DNA of 44,221 nt from Methanosarcina sp. UBA293 (GTDB lineage Archaea; Halobacteriota; Methanosarcinia; Methanosarcinales; Methanosarcinaceae): positions 1-44,221 of the forward strand of contig DALS01000019.1 of assembly GCA_002499445.1 (NCBI GenBank), given 5' to 3'. Below are positions 33,270-41,790 of this stretch, one piece after another. The stretch's first letter is position 1, and each line of letters opens with the position of its first letter. The notes below the pieces were generated by a model. That model did not search any database and was not told the DNA's origin. It saw nothing but the letters and a program-made list of their open reading frames with translations. Made by a program: the position numbers and the translations under genes.

Positions 33270-33914
33270 TTAAGTCTTCTCAGGAAAATTCGTATCAGGA
33301 CTTTGCTCAATAAAGATCTTACCAAAACACCGGATTGTCCGGCTGGTATTCTTATGCAGAATTCCGATACCTCCTGCTTCTTCCCATTCGCAGATGTTTT
33401 CGGAGTTATCATCAATAAGAACCCGTGCAGCCCCTGATTGTAGGGCTTTTTCCGGGCGGTAACAGAGAATTGCATTTTCTGCGTAAGAGGAGCCGAGTTC
33501 TTTTCTAAGCCATTTGATTTTTCCTTCTCTGGCATTAGTTAAGGCTTTTTTTCTTTCAGGACCAGGGAGCGCAGAAAGGATTGTCGGACAAAACCCCGAG
33601 CTTTTAAGGAACCCGTGCAGCTCCCGCCCTCCAGGCATCCAGCGCATCTCTGACCAAAATTCGATCCCTGCAGATGCAATCTTCTTCCAGAAGAATTCTC
33701 TATCGCTACTGTACCAGGACATCATATTGTCCCCGAGCTTTTCACAGGCGCCTGTGAAATCCGTGAGAACTCCATCCATATCGAGAAAAAGTTTTATTTC
33801 TTCTACAGGTTCGGAAGGAAAAAGGATATCAGATGAATGGCTTGAGAAAGCTTTCTGAAAACTTACCTGACTGTTCTGAATAGACTTGTGCTGATCAAAA
33901 AAAGTAGTAGACAT
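33270..33914 (-). CDS. HAD-family 5'(3')-deoxyribonucleotidase-like protein
   Basis: A 214-residue HAD hydrolase. A 38-residue polar leader precedes motif I FLDMDGVLTDF, with Asp nucleophile and the DGVLTDF form typical of the 5' nucleotidase type C group. Motif II is in ILSALPG, and motif IV is LIDDNSENICEW. The small cap inserted after motif I (FWKKIASAGIEFWSEMRWMPGG) also suits that group. It may dephosphorylate nucleotides, but substrate is unproven. ATG follows AAGGAAG with seven bases of spacing. Alone on its strand between a convergent phosphatase-like gene and a repeat-bearing spacer. Confidence 0.83.
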   Translation of the reverse strand: MSTTFFDQHKSIQNSQVSFQKAFSSHSSDILFPSEPVEEIKLFLDMDGVLTDFTGACEKLGDNMMSWYSSDREFFWKKIASAGIEFWSEMRWMPGGRELHGFLKSSGFCPTILSALPGPERKKALTNAREGKIKWLRKELGSSYAENAILCYRPEKALQSGAARVLIDDNSENICEWEEAGGIGILHKNTSRTIRCFGKIFIEQSPDTNFPEKT

Positions 33915-34441
33915 ATCGAACTTCCTTTAATTACTCTGATGGCTCTGACGGCAAATGACTTCCCATTAATCATTAAGGTATCATTATAAAAAAAGGTGCT
34001 CATTATAATAAAAGTTACGCTGTAATGGGAGTTGGAAGGGATTTAATTAAGCTCAATCTCTCTGAATAAACATCATAGTCTTTGCAACGATGTCGTAAAA
34101 GGCCTCTTTTCTCGCAGTAAAAGATAGATAAAAACCCTATGAAAAAAAGAATTATAGAAAGAATTTTCATAGTAAAGTGTTTAAGGTAAAACTCTCTTAG
34201 GAAACAAAGTATACCCTTATAGTCAGAAAGAACGGGATATAGAATAAAGTTTCATCCTGGGATTCTGTAGGATTCTATGGGACTCTGTGGGACACTGTGA
34301 TTGACTGAATAAACACAAAACAGTTATGAATAAAATGCTAGTCGTTCAGATTAAGCAGATTCATTTAAATGTGAATTATCAAAGTTGAGTATTAATTCAA
34401 ATCGGTCTGAAAAATATATCAATTACTCTATAGGGAAAACG
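33915..34441. other. 527-bp spacer with a 10-bp tandem repeat
   Basis: No gene is seen. It contains two TCATTATAA units (33981, 34001 region) and the four-unit 10-bp repeat at 34259-34298. AGGG near 34430 is the ribosome-binding site of the lipoprotein gene. Confidence 0.45.
34259..34298. repeat. Four tandem 10-bp units
   Basis: GGGATTCTGT, AGGATTCTAT, GGGACTCTGT, GGGACACTGT stand head to tail, about one DNA helical turn each, 144 bases before the lipoprotein start. Confidence 0.7.
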
Positions 34442-34807
34442 ATGACAAAAAATCTATTATCGACTTTGCTTCTCATAGGCATTTTCACATTTTTAGGTTC
34501 TTCAGGCTGTACCGGAAATCTTGCGGACAATTCTTCTGAGGAAGTGTTCAGTCTGGAAGAAAGCAGGCAGATTGCTGAGAATTATATAAGAAACCTTGAT
34601 TCTTACAGAATCTATAATCTGACCGAACCAGTTCTTATTGAAGCAAAACCTCTCGACTGTACCTCCTGCTGGCAATTCGTCTATAAATTTGATCTGATCT
34701 CTGAAAAAAATACTTCTGTAATTGATACAGCGAGAGTGACAATTACAGTGGTAGACGGTGAAGTTATCGAGGCAGTTTATGCACAGGGCAGCAGGCGTGA
34801 GCTATAA
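34442..34807 (+). CDS. Putative lipoprotein
   Basis: A 121-residue exported protein. Residues 1-22 form a lipoprotein signal (TKNLLSTLLLIGIFTFLGSSGC) with the lipobox Cys22 followed by TGN. The mature part has SLEESRQIAENYIRNLDSY and a beta-rich C-terminus (DTARVTITVVDGEVIEAVY), a layout like small PepSY-type domains, though I cannot confirm the family. CTSC in the middle may form a disulfide. ATG at 34442 is chosen over the frame's earlier ATG at 34385, since it follows AGGG and begins the signal directly. Function unknown. Confidence 0.78.
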   Translation: MTKNLLSTLLLIGIFTFLGSSGCTGNLADNSSEEVFSLEESRQIAENYIRNLDSYRIYNLTEPVLIEAKPLDCTSCWQFVYKFDLISEKNTSVIDTARVTITVVDGEVIEAVYAQGSRREL

Positions 34808-34960
34808 TCGAATAGGATTCGAATTTATCTTTTTAAGGAATAAACTTTCCTTAAATAAACGTTCCTTAAAAATAGATCAGATAGTAAAAGAGAAGGTAAA
34901 ACGGAATATTTGCCTTCTCACTTGGAAGATTTCTACCTTTTTTCTATCACGTTACTGATT

Positions 34961-35305
34961 TCATTTTTTCTTTGAGACAGGGATCTCGATCTTTTCTACC
35001 AATTTCTTTACATCAGCTTTGATTTCTGAGGCAAGTTTTTTCGCATTATCTCCGGTTGTGTCGACAAGTTTTTCAACCTTACCAGTAACGTTCTTCACTT
35101 CATCTTTTACATCGATTGATTTTATTTCGCTCGAAAGTGATTTAATTTCCGAGTTTATATTCTTTGCAAGTTTAGAGGCCTCATTTCCTGTCTTCTTTGT
35201 AAGATTATCAATGTCGCTCCCAAGCTTTCCAATTTTTTCCTGAATCCTGGAACTCTTTTTTCCAGTTTCTGTCTCTTTACTTTCATTTTCCACGGTTTGC
35301 ACCAT
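34961..35305 (-). CDS. Coiled-coil, Lys/Glu-rich hypothetical protein
   Basis: A 114-residue, highly charged helical protein with heptad-like periodicity through most of its length (IQEKIGKLGSDIDNLTKKTG, KLAKNINSEIKSLSSEIKSI, KVEKLVDTTGDNAKKLASEI). It has no cysteine and no membrane segment. Repeated T-G-x-x-A/V-K-x-L units at about 38, 69 and 84 suggest an eleven-residue or apolipoprotein/LEA-like repeat. ATG GTG start with AAGGGG upstream. Function unknown; a stress or membrane-surface role would be speculation. Confidence 0.72.
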   Translation of the reverse strand: MVQTVENESKETETGKKSSRIQEKIGKLGSDIDNLTKKTGNEASKLAKNINSEIKSLSSEIKSIDVKDEVKNVTGKVEKLVDTTGDNAKKLASEIKADVKKLVEKIEIPVSKKK

Positions 35306-35641
35306 ATAAACCCCTTTTGAAATTTAGTAAATATAATGAATCTCTCTATTAAAGAGAACCTGTTTTTTAGACATTTATTTATGGACTTTTGGAGTTATAA
35401 TATTATCTTTACTGTTAAAGCTGGCTTTGAAAATATTTTGCTACGCAAAAATAAGCTTTGTTACGGTACAAGCTTATAAAGTATAAATTAAAATAGTATG
35501 CTTGTAAAAAGTAAGACCGCTTAACTGATTGAAGAGTTTAATGGGAAACTCTGTCAGGAAAGATGTAAGAGCAATCAGAATACCACATTCAGGAAATTCT
35601 TTTTTCTGCGATGGTAAGCCATTGAAGGCTTTAGAGGAAAT
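35306..35641. other. Divergent spacer before DUF373 gene
   Basis: AT-rich, with a TATA-like CTTATAAAG at about 35473-35481. GAGG just before 35642 serves the DUF373 gene. Nothing else is recognised. Confidence 0.4.
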
Positions 35642-36775
35642 ATGCAGACTTTAGTTATATGCATAGACAGAGATAACGATCTGGGCGAAAAAGCAAAACT
35701 CGAAACCCCAATAGTAGGACGGGAGGCCAACGTTCAGGCTGCTGTCGCACTTGGGATCGCAGATCCGGAGGACTCTGATACCAATACCATTTTTGGCGGG
35801 ATCAGAATACTTGACGAGTTGCGGGGAAAAGGAGCCGATGCGGAGATAGTGTCGTTTGCAGGGGATAAAAGCGTTGGAGTGATTTCAGACCAGAAAATCG
35901 TCGAACAGCTCGAAACTTTCCTAAATATGAATAATGTAGAAAGAGCGATCTTTATTTCGGATGGGGCAGAGGACGAGACTCTTGTGCCTATTGTCCAATC
36001 TCGTATAAAGATTGACTCAGTGAAAAGAATAGTAGTAATGCAGAGCGAAAATTTGGAAAGTACTTATTATATCCTGAAACATGTCTTTAGCGACCCCAAG
36101 ATCTCCCAGACTTTCTTTGTACCTTTCGGGCTTGCTTTTCTCATTTATGCGATATTCCTGCTTGCCGGCTATCCCGAAGGCGCAGTCGTGGGAATTTTTG
36201 CAGCTGTAGGGCTTTACATGCTGTACAGGGGTTTTGGGCTAGATGATTTTGTGGCCCTTGAAAAAGAAAAACTCTGGGATGCTTTCCTTGAACAGAGGAT
36301 GGTTTTCATTAGCTATACTGCTGCTCTGATTACAATCCTTGTGGCAACTGCACACGGGGCCATGGAGGTATGGGATCTTTATTCGGCAGAAGGAGTCTGG
36401 TACCACGGAACCCTCACCCTTGTCTCGGTATTCGTTAATGCTTCGGTCTGGTGGTTTACAGGAGCCTTGCTGCTTGCCAACCTTGGGAAAGTTTTTGATC
36501 TAAGGATGGAAGACAAACCCATTTACAAAAATGTGGCAATTTCTCTATTTGTGATCGCAACCGGACTGCTCTTTTGGGGCGCAAGTACATATATTTTAGC
36601 AACAGCTTCCCTTTCTGAAGGCCTTACTAATAATGCAGCCCTTGCACTCCAGTACTTTGTGTATTCGATCACGGTTGCAATTCTTGTCGCGCTTGCAGGC
36701 ATAAAGTACAGCGTGTCAAACCAAGCATCCGAAAACAATGATAGAGGAAACAAAAGAAAGAAAAAACTCGTCTGA
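35642..36775 (+). CDS. DUF373 integral membrane protein
   Basis: A 377-residue archaeal DUF373 protein. The N-terminal soluble domain (1-150) starts TLVICIDRDNDLGEKA and has ETPIVGREANVQAAVALGIADPEDSDTN, the family hallmark, and an acidic IFISDGAEDE. It is followed by about six membrane helices (about 158-176, 178-195, 221-239, 257-282, 297-321, 332-354) and a basic cytoplasmic tail KRKKKLV. The function is unknown; the Asp-rich soluble domain could bind a metal or nucleotide. It is 103 bases upstream of the phosphorylase gene on the same strand, whose frame overlaps its end only if a false upstream start is used. Confidence 0.92.
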   Translation: MQTLVICIDRDNDLGEKAKLETPIVGREANVQAAVALGIADPEDSDTNTIFGGIRILDELRGKGADAEIVSFAGDKSVGVISDQKIVEQLETFLNMNNVERAIFISDGAEDETLVPIVQSRIKIDSVKRIVVMQSENLESTYYILKHVFSDPKISQTFFVPFGLAFLIYAIFLLAGYPEGAVVGIFAAVGLYMLYRGFGLDDFVALEKEKLWDAFLEQRMVFISYTAALITILVATAHGAMEVWDLYSAEGVWYHGTLTLVSVFVNASVWWFTGALLLANLGKVFDLRMEDKPIYKNVAISLFVIATGLLFWGASTYILATASLSEGLTNNAALALQYFVYSITVAILVALAGIKYSVSNQASENNDRGNKRKKKLV

Positions 36776-36878
36776 CCGCAGGCGACCTGCCAGAGAAACT
36801 AAGTCTCAGAAACTAAATTTCTGTATCGCCGCTGAAGTCAAAATAAGGGTCATTGTAAAAATTAACAGGGAAATAAAA

Positions 36879-37655
36879 ATGGAAAAAACAACTGAAAACG
36901 TTGAAATTGCAGTGTTCGGTGGCGTTGGTTTTAATTTATATCTGGAATTTGAAAGCCAGGTAATCCCTACTCCTTATGGAGAGGTTATCGCCTACCTGAC
37001 TACTATACGAGGAAAAAAAGTTGCAGTAATCCCCAGACATGCTGGAGAAAACCATATCCCTCCACACAGGATTAACTACAGGGCCAATGTCTGGGCCGCG
37101 CAAGCTATAGGGGCAAAACGTATAATCTCCACAAATTCCGTGGGATCAATGAGAGGGCATGAGGTGGGCAGTTTTGTAGTGCTTGATGATTTCATAGATT
37201 TCACCCGGAACAGACCTTCTACTTTTTATGATGACAGGACAGTACATGTCGATGTCTCTGAGCCCTACTGCCCCGAAATAAAGGCAGCCCTTAAAAGCGC
37301 TCTAGAGAAGCAGAGATTTTCCTTTACTGAAGGAATTTATGCTTGCACAGAAGGCCCGCGTTTTGAGACAAGAACCGAAATCAGCATGATGAGTCAGTTT
37401 GCAGATGTTGTGGGTATGACAGGGGTGCCTGAGGTAGTCCTCGCAAAGGAACTGAGCCTCTGCTATGCTTCTCTTGCTATTGTTACAAACCAGGCCTGTG
37501 GAATGACCACACAGAAATTGACAGCCGATGAAGTTACTGAGGTCGTGGGAAAAGCCCAGGATGCGATCTTTGAGATTGTTTCTGATACAATAGAAAATCT
37601 TCCTGAAATTCAAAGCTGTAGGTGCAGGCTTGCAAAGGAAGGAGCCTGCTTATAA
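36879..37655 (+). CDS. Purine nucleoside phosphorylase of the MTAP/MTIP family
   Basis: A 258-residue family-2 nucleoside phosphorylase. Seen: phosphate-site PRHAGENHIPPHRINYRANVWA, TNSVGSM, TEGPRFETRTEI, and VGMTGVPEVVLAKEL for ribose. At the base site the sequence is VTNQACG, with Asn where methylthioadenosine phosphorylases have Asp. By family knowledge this favours 6-oxopurines, so 5'-methylthioinosine (after deamination of methylthioadenosine) or inosine/guanosine is a likely substrate. ATG at 36879 follows CAGGGA; an earlier frame opening at 36738 inside DUF373 gives 47 non-homologous residues and is rejected. The C-terminus CRCRLAKEGACL is Cys-rich. Confidence 0.88.
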   Translation: MEKTTENVEIAVFGGVGFNLYLEFESQVIPTPYGEVIAYLTTIRGKKVAVIPRHAGENHIPPHRINYRANVWAAQAIGAKRIISTNSVGSMRGHEVGSFVVLDDFIDFTRNRPSTFYDDRTVHVDVSEPYCPEIKAALKSALEKQRFSFTEGIYACTEGPRFETRTEISMMSQFADVVGMTGVPEVVLAKELSLCYASLAIVTNQACGMTTQKLTADEVTEVVGKAQDAIFEIVSDTIENLPEIQSCRCRLAKEGACL

Positions 37656-38052
37656 TACAGTATATTCCTTTAATCATTTCCAATATTTTCCTTTTGATTT
37701 TTCTTTAATCCTTCTTTCAAATGCTTCCTAAACGGCATCTTTAATTTACCGTGGCCAAGAAAATATTATATGGTTTATTTATATTATAGGCAAGTAATAA
37801 AATATTTATATAATGGTTACCTAAGACGAGGTTGAAAACGGGATAAAAGATAGATACTCAAGGTTCGTTTTAATAGAATTTAAAGAATTTATAGATTTGA
37901 ACAGTTTTTTACCTGTAAATGCAAATTATGTTTCTGAAGTTAAGAAGATTGCATAATTATTTACTTTTCAAACTCGAAGTTTAAACTTTGGCTGGAAATT
38001 TACAGGTTTTCAAAGAAAGCTTACTTATACCATTCATAGATCAGGATAAACA
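37656..38052. other. Helicase promoter region
   Basis: AT-rich, no gene. It contains ACCTGTAAAT (37911-37920) and its inverse ATTTACAGGT (37998-38007), 77 bases apart, with the palindrome AAGTTTAAACTT (37977-37988) between them. AGGA six bases before 38053 is the ribosome-binding site. Confidence 0.5.
37977..37988. promoter_or_regulatory. 12-bp palindrome upstream of helicase gene
   Basis: AAGTTTAAACTT, identical to the site beside the HTH-ACT gene start at 30030-30041. Confidence 0.45.
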
Positions 38053-40533
38053 ATGACGCTCTGGGTCCTAGGCTACGCTGAAAAATCGAAGATAAGATTT
38101 ATGGCTATAAAGGACCGGCTGAAACAGCCGATCTACATGGCTGAGCTCCATGTAAAGGATAGTTATAAAGGGCCACGCCCTCATAGAATAAGGCTTCTCA
38201 CCGGCAAGAAAAAAGAAGAATACGTTCCTCCCCAGCAGTTCATAGAACTCTTACGTGGGGCAAACCGGATAATGCTTGCAGAAGGAGGGGACCCTGCAAA
38301 TGAAGTTGCTTTTCTGGAAATGTTGAAAGGTTTTCAGCTCAATGCGGATCGAGTTAAAATCTGCAAACACTGCTGGATAAATAAACGTTTCAACTTTGTA
38401 AATAGTAAATCCATTAAATACCACAATGAACTCATCTGTCTAGATTGTGCAAAAGAAGAACTTTTGCGTGCAGTTCGTTCGGCTGGGGTGCAGTACGGGG
38501 AAAAATCCATAGATTTCCTTGAGCGTGTGCTTTCAAAAACCAGAGACCTGGACAGGACAATCCGGATGCTGACCCCTGAAAGGCTGGACCCTGAGTTTAC
38601 ACGTTATGATACTATAAGGACGAAACCTTCCAGTGCCGGAGTCAGGGTAAAGAACCTGCCCCTTCAAAAAAAATTCAAGGAAATGCTGCTCGAGAAATCC
38701 GAGACTCTGCTGCCCGTCCAAGCGTTATCGATAGAAGCCGGACTTCTGGACGGGAAAAACCAGTTTGTAGTCTCGGCGACAGCAACCGGAAAAACCCTTA
38801 TAGGGGAGATGGCAGGAGTCCAGAATCTCCTTAACAGAAAAGGAAAAATGCTCTATCTGGTCCCCCTTGTCGCGCTTGCAAACCAGAAATACGACCAGTT
38901 CAAAGACCGTTATACAAAATTAGGGCTCACCACTTCTATAAAAATTGGTGCAACTCTCATAAAAACTTCTCAGCGCGTGAGAATGCAGACCAGTCCAAGT
39001 GCAGATATAATTGTGGGAACTTATGAAGGCATAGACCACATGCTTCGATCGGGAAATGCCGATTTTTTGGGCAAGATCGGGACTGTGGTTGTGGATGAAG
39101 TCCATACTCTTGAAGATCAGGAAAGAGGGCATAGGCTGGATGGGCTAATAGGTAGATTGAGATATGTGGCACCTGAAGCTCAATTCATTTACCTTTCTGC
39201 AACCGTTGCAAATCCTGCAGCCTACGCAAAGAAACTCGGAGCCCAGCTTGTCCTTTACGAGCACAGGCCGGTTCCTATTGACAGGCATCTTCTCTTCTGC
39301 CAGGAAAGCGAAAAGGCAAAACTGATTTCCCAGCTTGCGAAAGAAGAATATTCAATGCACTCTTCCAAAAAGCACAGAGGACAGACAATTGTCTTTACAA
39401 ATTCACGCCGAAACTGCCACAAACTTGCAGGAACCCTTTCCATTCAGGCAGCTCCTTATCATGCCGGGCTTTCCCAGTATGAGAGGAAAAAAGTTGAGAC
39501 TCGCTTTGCAAAAGGAGAGCTGCCTGTAGTCGTGACCACAGCAGCTCTTGCGGCAGGTGTGGATTTTCCGGCTTCCCAGGTAATTTTTGAGTCTCTTGCA
39601 ATGGGGATAGATTGGATTTCAGTCCAGGATTTTTTGCAGATGAGTGGGAGGGCAGGCAGACCTGATTACCACGACAGGGGAGTTGTCGTGCTTATGCCCG
39701 TGCCTGGAAAGTCTTATTCAGGCTCCCAGTCCGATACTGAAGAAGAGGTTGCAATTAAACTGCTTCAGGGAGAAATGCTCTCAGCAGGCGTACATTACGG
39801 GGAAGCCGAGCAGCTTGAGGAAGTGCTTGCATCGGTTGCGGTCACCTCCTCTGTCCAGGATCTCAGGATGATCCATAACCTGATGTTTGGAAGCTACGAC
39901 CTGGAAAGACTGGTTCTGCGCTTGCAGAGTTATCGTTTTCTTGAAAGAAAAGGAAATAAAATAACGCTTACACGCTTTGGAAAAATTATTTCGGCTCATT
40001 TCCTCCCGGTATCCAAGGCTTTCCTTATTCGGGATGCAGTACTTGAAGAAAACGAACCTTTAAAGATCGCAACAAACCTGGAGTTTTTCGATGCAGCGTA
40101 TTTCAAGTATGCAAACCAGATCGGAAGCTCTTTGCATGTTAATATACCTTCAAGGGTTTTTCAAGGGGCAGCTCTTGATATAATCTTTGACGGGGAATCC
40201 CTTTCCCAGCTTGATATAAAAATCCGGGAGCTCATGTTGAACTTTGCTTCGGACTTTTTAACCTGTGCGTGCAAAGACTCACCTTACTGCGGCTGCGCAG
40301 AACAGAGGTTTTCGGAAAAAATAATCAAGCTGCGTACTGAAGCGCTTGAGCCTTCACAGATTGTAAAGAAACTTGAAGATAACTACGGGATTTCTGCGTA
40401 CCAGGGTGACATTTTTGGGTACCTAGACAACGCAGTCCGTAATCTTGATGCCGTGGAACTTATAGCAAGGGTATACTCCAAAAAAGGAGTTGCAGAAAAC
40501 GCAAAAAAGCTTAAAAAGAAAGTCCAGGGCTAA
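38053..40533 (+). CDS. Ski2-like DEAD/DEAH-box helicase (DUF5814 type)
   Basis: An 826-residue superfamily-2 helicase. The N-terminal domain (1-200) is special to this archaeal group and carries a zinc-finger-like CKHC...CLDC (Cys104, 107, 129, 132). The motor follows: Walker A SATATGKT at 241-248, DEVH at 348-351, SAT at 382-384, and motif VI QMSGRAGRPDYHDRG. The C-terminal part has a winged-helix-like region and a second Cys cluster CACKDSPYCGC. It probably unwinds DNA or RNA in repair or RNA processing; the substrate is unknown. ATG follows AGGA with six bases of spacing. DUF3467 follows on the same strand after 174 bases. Confidence 0.92.
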   Translation: MTLWVLGYAEKSKIRFMAIKDRLKQPIYMAELHVKDSYKGPRPHRIRLLTGKKKEEYVPPQQFIELLRGANRIMLAEGGDPANEVAFLEMLKGFQLNADRVKICKHCWINKRFNFVNSKSIKYHNELICLDCAKEELLRAVRSAGVQYGEKSIDFLERVLSKTRDLDRTIRMLTPERLDPEFTRYDTIRTKPSSAGVRVKNLPLQKKFKEMLLEKSETLLPVQALSIEAGLLDGKNQFVVSATATGKTLIGEMAGVQNLLNRKGKMLYLVPLVALANQKYDQFKDRYTKLGLTTSIKIGATLIKTSQRVRMQTSPSADIIVGTYEGIDHMLRSGNADFLGKIGTVVVDEVHTLEDQERGHRLDGLIGRLRYVAPEAQFIYLSATVANPAAYAKKLGAQLVLYEHRPVPIDRHLLFCQESEKAKLISQLAKEEYSMHSSKKHRGQTIVFTNSRRNCHKLAGTLSIQAAPYHAGLSQYERKKVETRFAKGELPVVVTTAALAAGVDFPASQVIFESLAMGIDWISVQDFLQMSGRAGRPDYHDRGVVVLMPVPGKSYSGSQSDTEEEVAIKLLQGEMLSAGVHYGEAEQLEEVLASVAVTSSVQDLRMIHNLMFGSYDLERLVLRLQSYRFLERKGNKITLTRFGKIISAHFLPVSKAFLIRDAVLEENEPLKIATNLEFFDAAYFKYANQIGSSLHVNIPSRVFQGAALDIIFDGESLSQLDIKIRELMLNFASDFLTCACKDSPYCGCAEQRFSEKIIKLRTEALEPSQIVKKLEDNYGISAYQGDIFGYLDNAVRNLDAVELIARVYSKKGVAENAKKLKKKVQG

Positions 40534-40707
40534 AAGATCAAAAACATTTTTGCATACAATATTGTATAGTAAGTTAAAATATCCCTGCTTATGTGGGGAG
40601 TACATTGTTTGTACAGAAGAACTGATTGGTTTTTCAAGTGCTGGTCAGTGTAATAAGATCATAACCTGATCACAGGACACTCTGAGTGTAAAAGTAGAGG
40701 TAATTTC

Positions 40708-41106
40708 ATGGCCGAGGATGTTGAATCCAGGGAAAATATCGAAGGGGAAGCTTCTAAAAGAGCTAGTAAAAGTATTGCAATCGAATTTGTAAAACCTGAA
40801 GACTTCAGACAGATATATGCTATAGGAGCTGCAGGTGGGCACAGTCCCTATGATTTCAGGATAGGTTTTTACAATGATACTCCGAAGATGTTCGGGGATG
40901 CCTCAGAGTCACGGGTCATTCAGAGGCGCGTAGAAGCCGAAGTAATACTTTCTCCAGTTGCTGCACTTGAGCTTTCCCGCTGGCTTACCCAGCATATAAA
41001 TGAATATGAATCTGTTTTTGGACCAATTGCAAGAGCAATCCCGAGACCAAGGAAAGAATCTGCAAAGCCTATTGATGAAAGTACGGATATTCAGGGTTAC
41101 ATCTGA
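40708..41106 (+). CDS. DUF3467 family protein
   Basis: A 132-residue protein. After an acidic leader (1-20) comes the DUF3467 domain (about 24-112): SIAIEFVKPEDFRQIYAIGAAGGHSPYDFRIGFYND and EAEVILSPVAALELSRWLTQHINEYE. Function unknown. ATG follows GAGGT with seven bases of spacing. It is followed by a perfect 10-bp hairpin at 41145-41166. Confidence 0.88.
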   Translation: MAEDVESRENIEGEASKRASKSIAIEFVKPEDFRQIYAIGAAGGHSPYDFRIGFYNDTPKMFGDASESRVIQRRVEAEVILSPVAALELSRWLTQHINEYESVFGPIARAIPRPRKESAKPIDESTDIQGYI

Positions 41107-41533
41107 TCTTTAAATTTGATCCGAATAAATAGTCCCTAAACATACAAGCTTTTTAAAAAAAGCTTGACTAAAAACCAATTTTATTTGGATAAATGTCCTG
41201 TAATTATGGTGAACTGGAAAGTTTTACAGTGGCTTCTGGAAGGGACTATTTAGGTTCCGGAAGCCTTTAAATGCTCTGGAGATCGATGGTTATATATCTC
41301 TGTAAAGGGTATGTAATTCCAGTTTTCTTAAAAGCCGGTGGAGTGACAATACAGAAAGATTTCTCAGTTACTGGTAGGAAGCGATGATACAGGCAGCAAG
41401 CCGGCTGTAAGTATGGATGCGGCTTAATGTAGCTTAGTGTAGCTTAATTAGCTTATCCTGACCGGCTTGGGAAGTAAGATTCAGAAACCCTGGAGTACGG
41501 GGAAATTCAGAACAAATCAGAGAGGGTTTAAAT
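41107..41533 (+). other. Promoter and long leader of the Sm-protein operon
   Basis: The strongest TATA-like box here is GTTATATATC at 41289-41298, implying a leader of about 215 bases before the Sm gene. That leader has CAAGCCGG/CCGGCTTG (41397-41404 with 41462-41469) enclosing three TAGCTTA units at 41430, 41440 and 41449. A GATGAT near 41384 and CTGA near 41458 recall C/D-box RNA but are too weak to call. Confidence 0.45.
41145..41166 (+). terminator. Perfect 10-bp hairpin after DUF3467 gene
   Basis: CAAGCTTTTT (41145-41154) pairs with AAAAAGCTTG (41157-41166). It stands 38 bases after the stop codon and resembles the CAAACTTTT hairpins elsewhere in the window. Confidence 0.55.
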
Positions 41534-41758
41534 TTGTTCCCAAATAAAAAAGTTCAGAAAATCGTTGGATCAAGGATCCAGGTAGAAATGAAAGGCGACC
41601 TTAATCTGCTTGAAGGCACTCTTAAAAGTGTGGATGACTATATGAACCTTCATCTCGTGGACACCATGGAGATTGTAAAAGGAGAAAAAGTCCGCTCCCT
41701 TGGTTCAGTAGTGCTTCGAGGTAATAATATTATACTGATTACTCCTGTCGAAGAATAA
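41534..41758 (+). CDS. Sm-like archaeal protein (Lsm)
   Basis: A 74-residue Sm-fold RNA-binding protein that would form a heptameric ring. Sm1 motif: VEMKGDLNLLEGTLKSVDDYMNLHL, with the RNA-contacting Asp/Met/Asn. Sm2 motif: VVLRGNNIILI, with the Arg-Gly-Asn. Length fits SmAP1. The start is TTG at 41534, seven bases after GAGAGGG. A long, structured leader precedes it, unusual for such a small gene. The winged-helix/Cys4 gene follows after 32 bases on the same strand, so the pair is probably co-transcribed. Confidence 0.93.
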   Translation: MFPNKKVQKIVGSRIQVEMKGDLNLLEGTLKSVDDYMNLHLVDTMEIVKGEKVRSLGSVVLRGNNIILITPVEE

Positions 41759-41790
41759 AACCTCATAAAGGGCCTAATTAGTGTGAAATC

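Noticed and set aside
36738..36878. 47-residue extension of the nucleoside phosphorylase into DUF373
   Set aside because: The extension is highly basic and unlike the family; the ATG at 36879 has its own ribosome-binding site.
41380..41462. C/D-box small RNA
   Set aside because: GATGAT and CTGA are present, but no D'/C' pair or terminal stem of the right type; kept as part of the leader.
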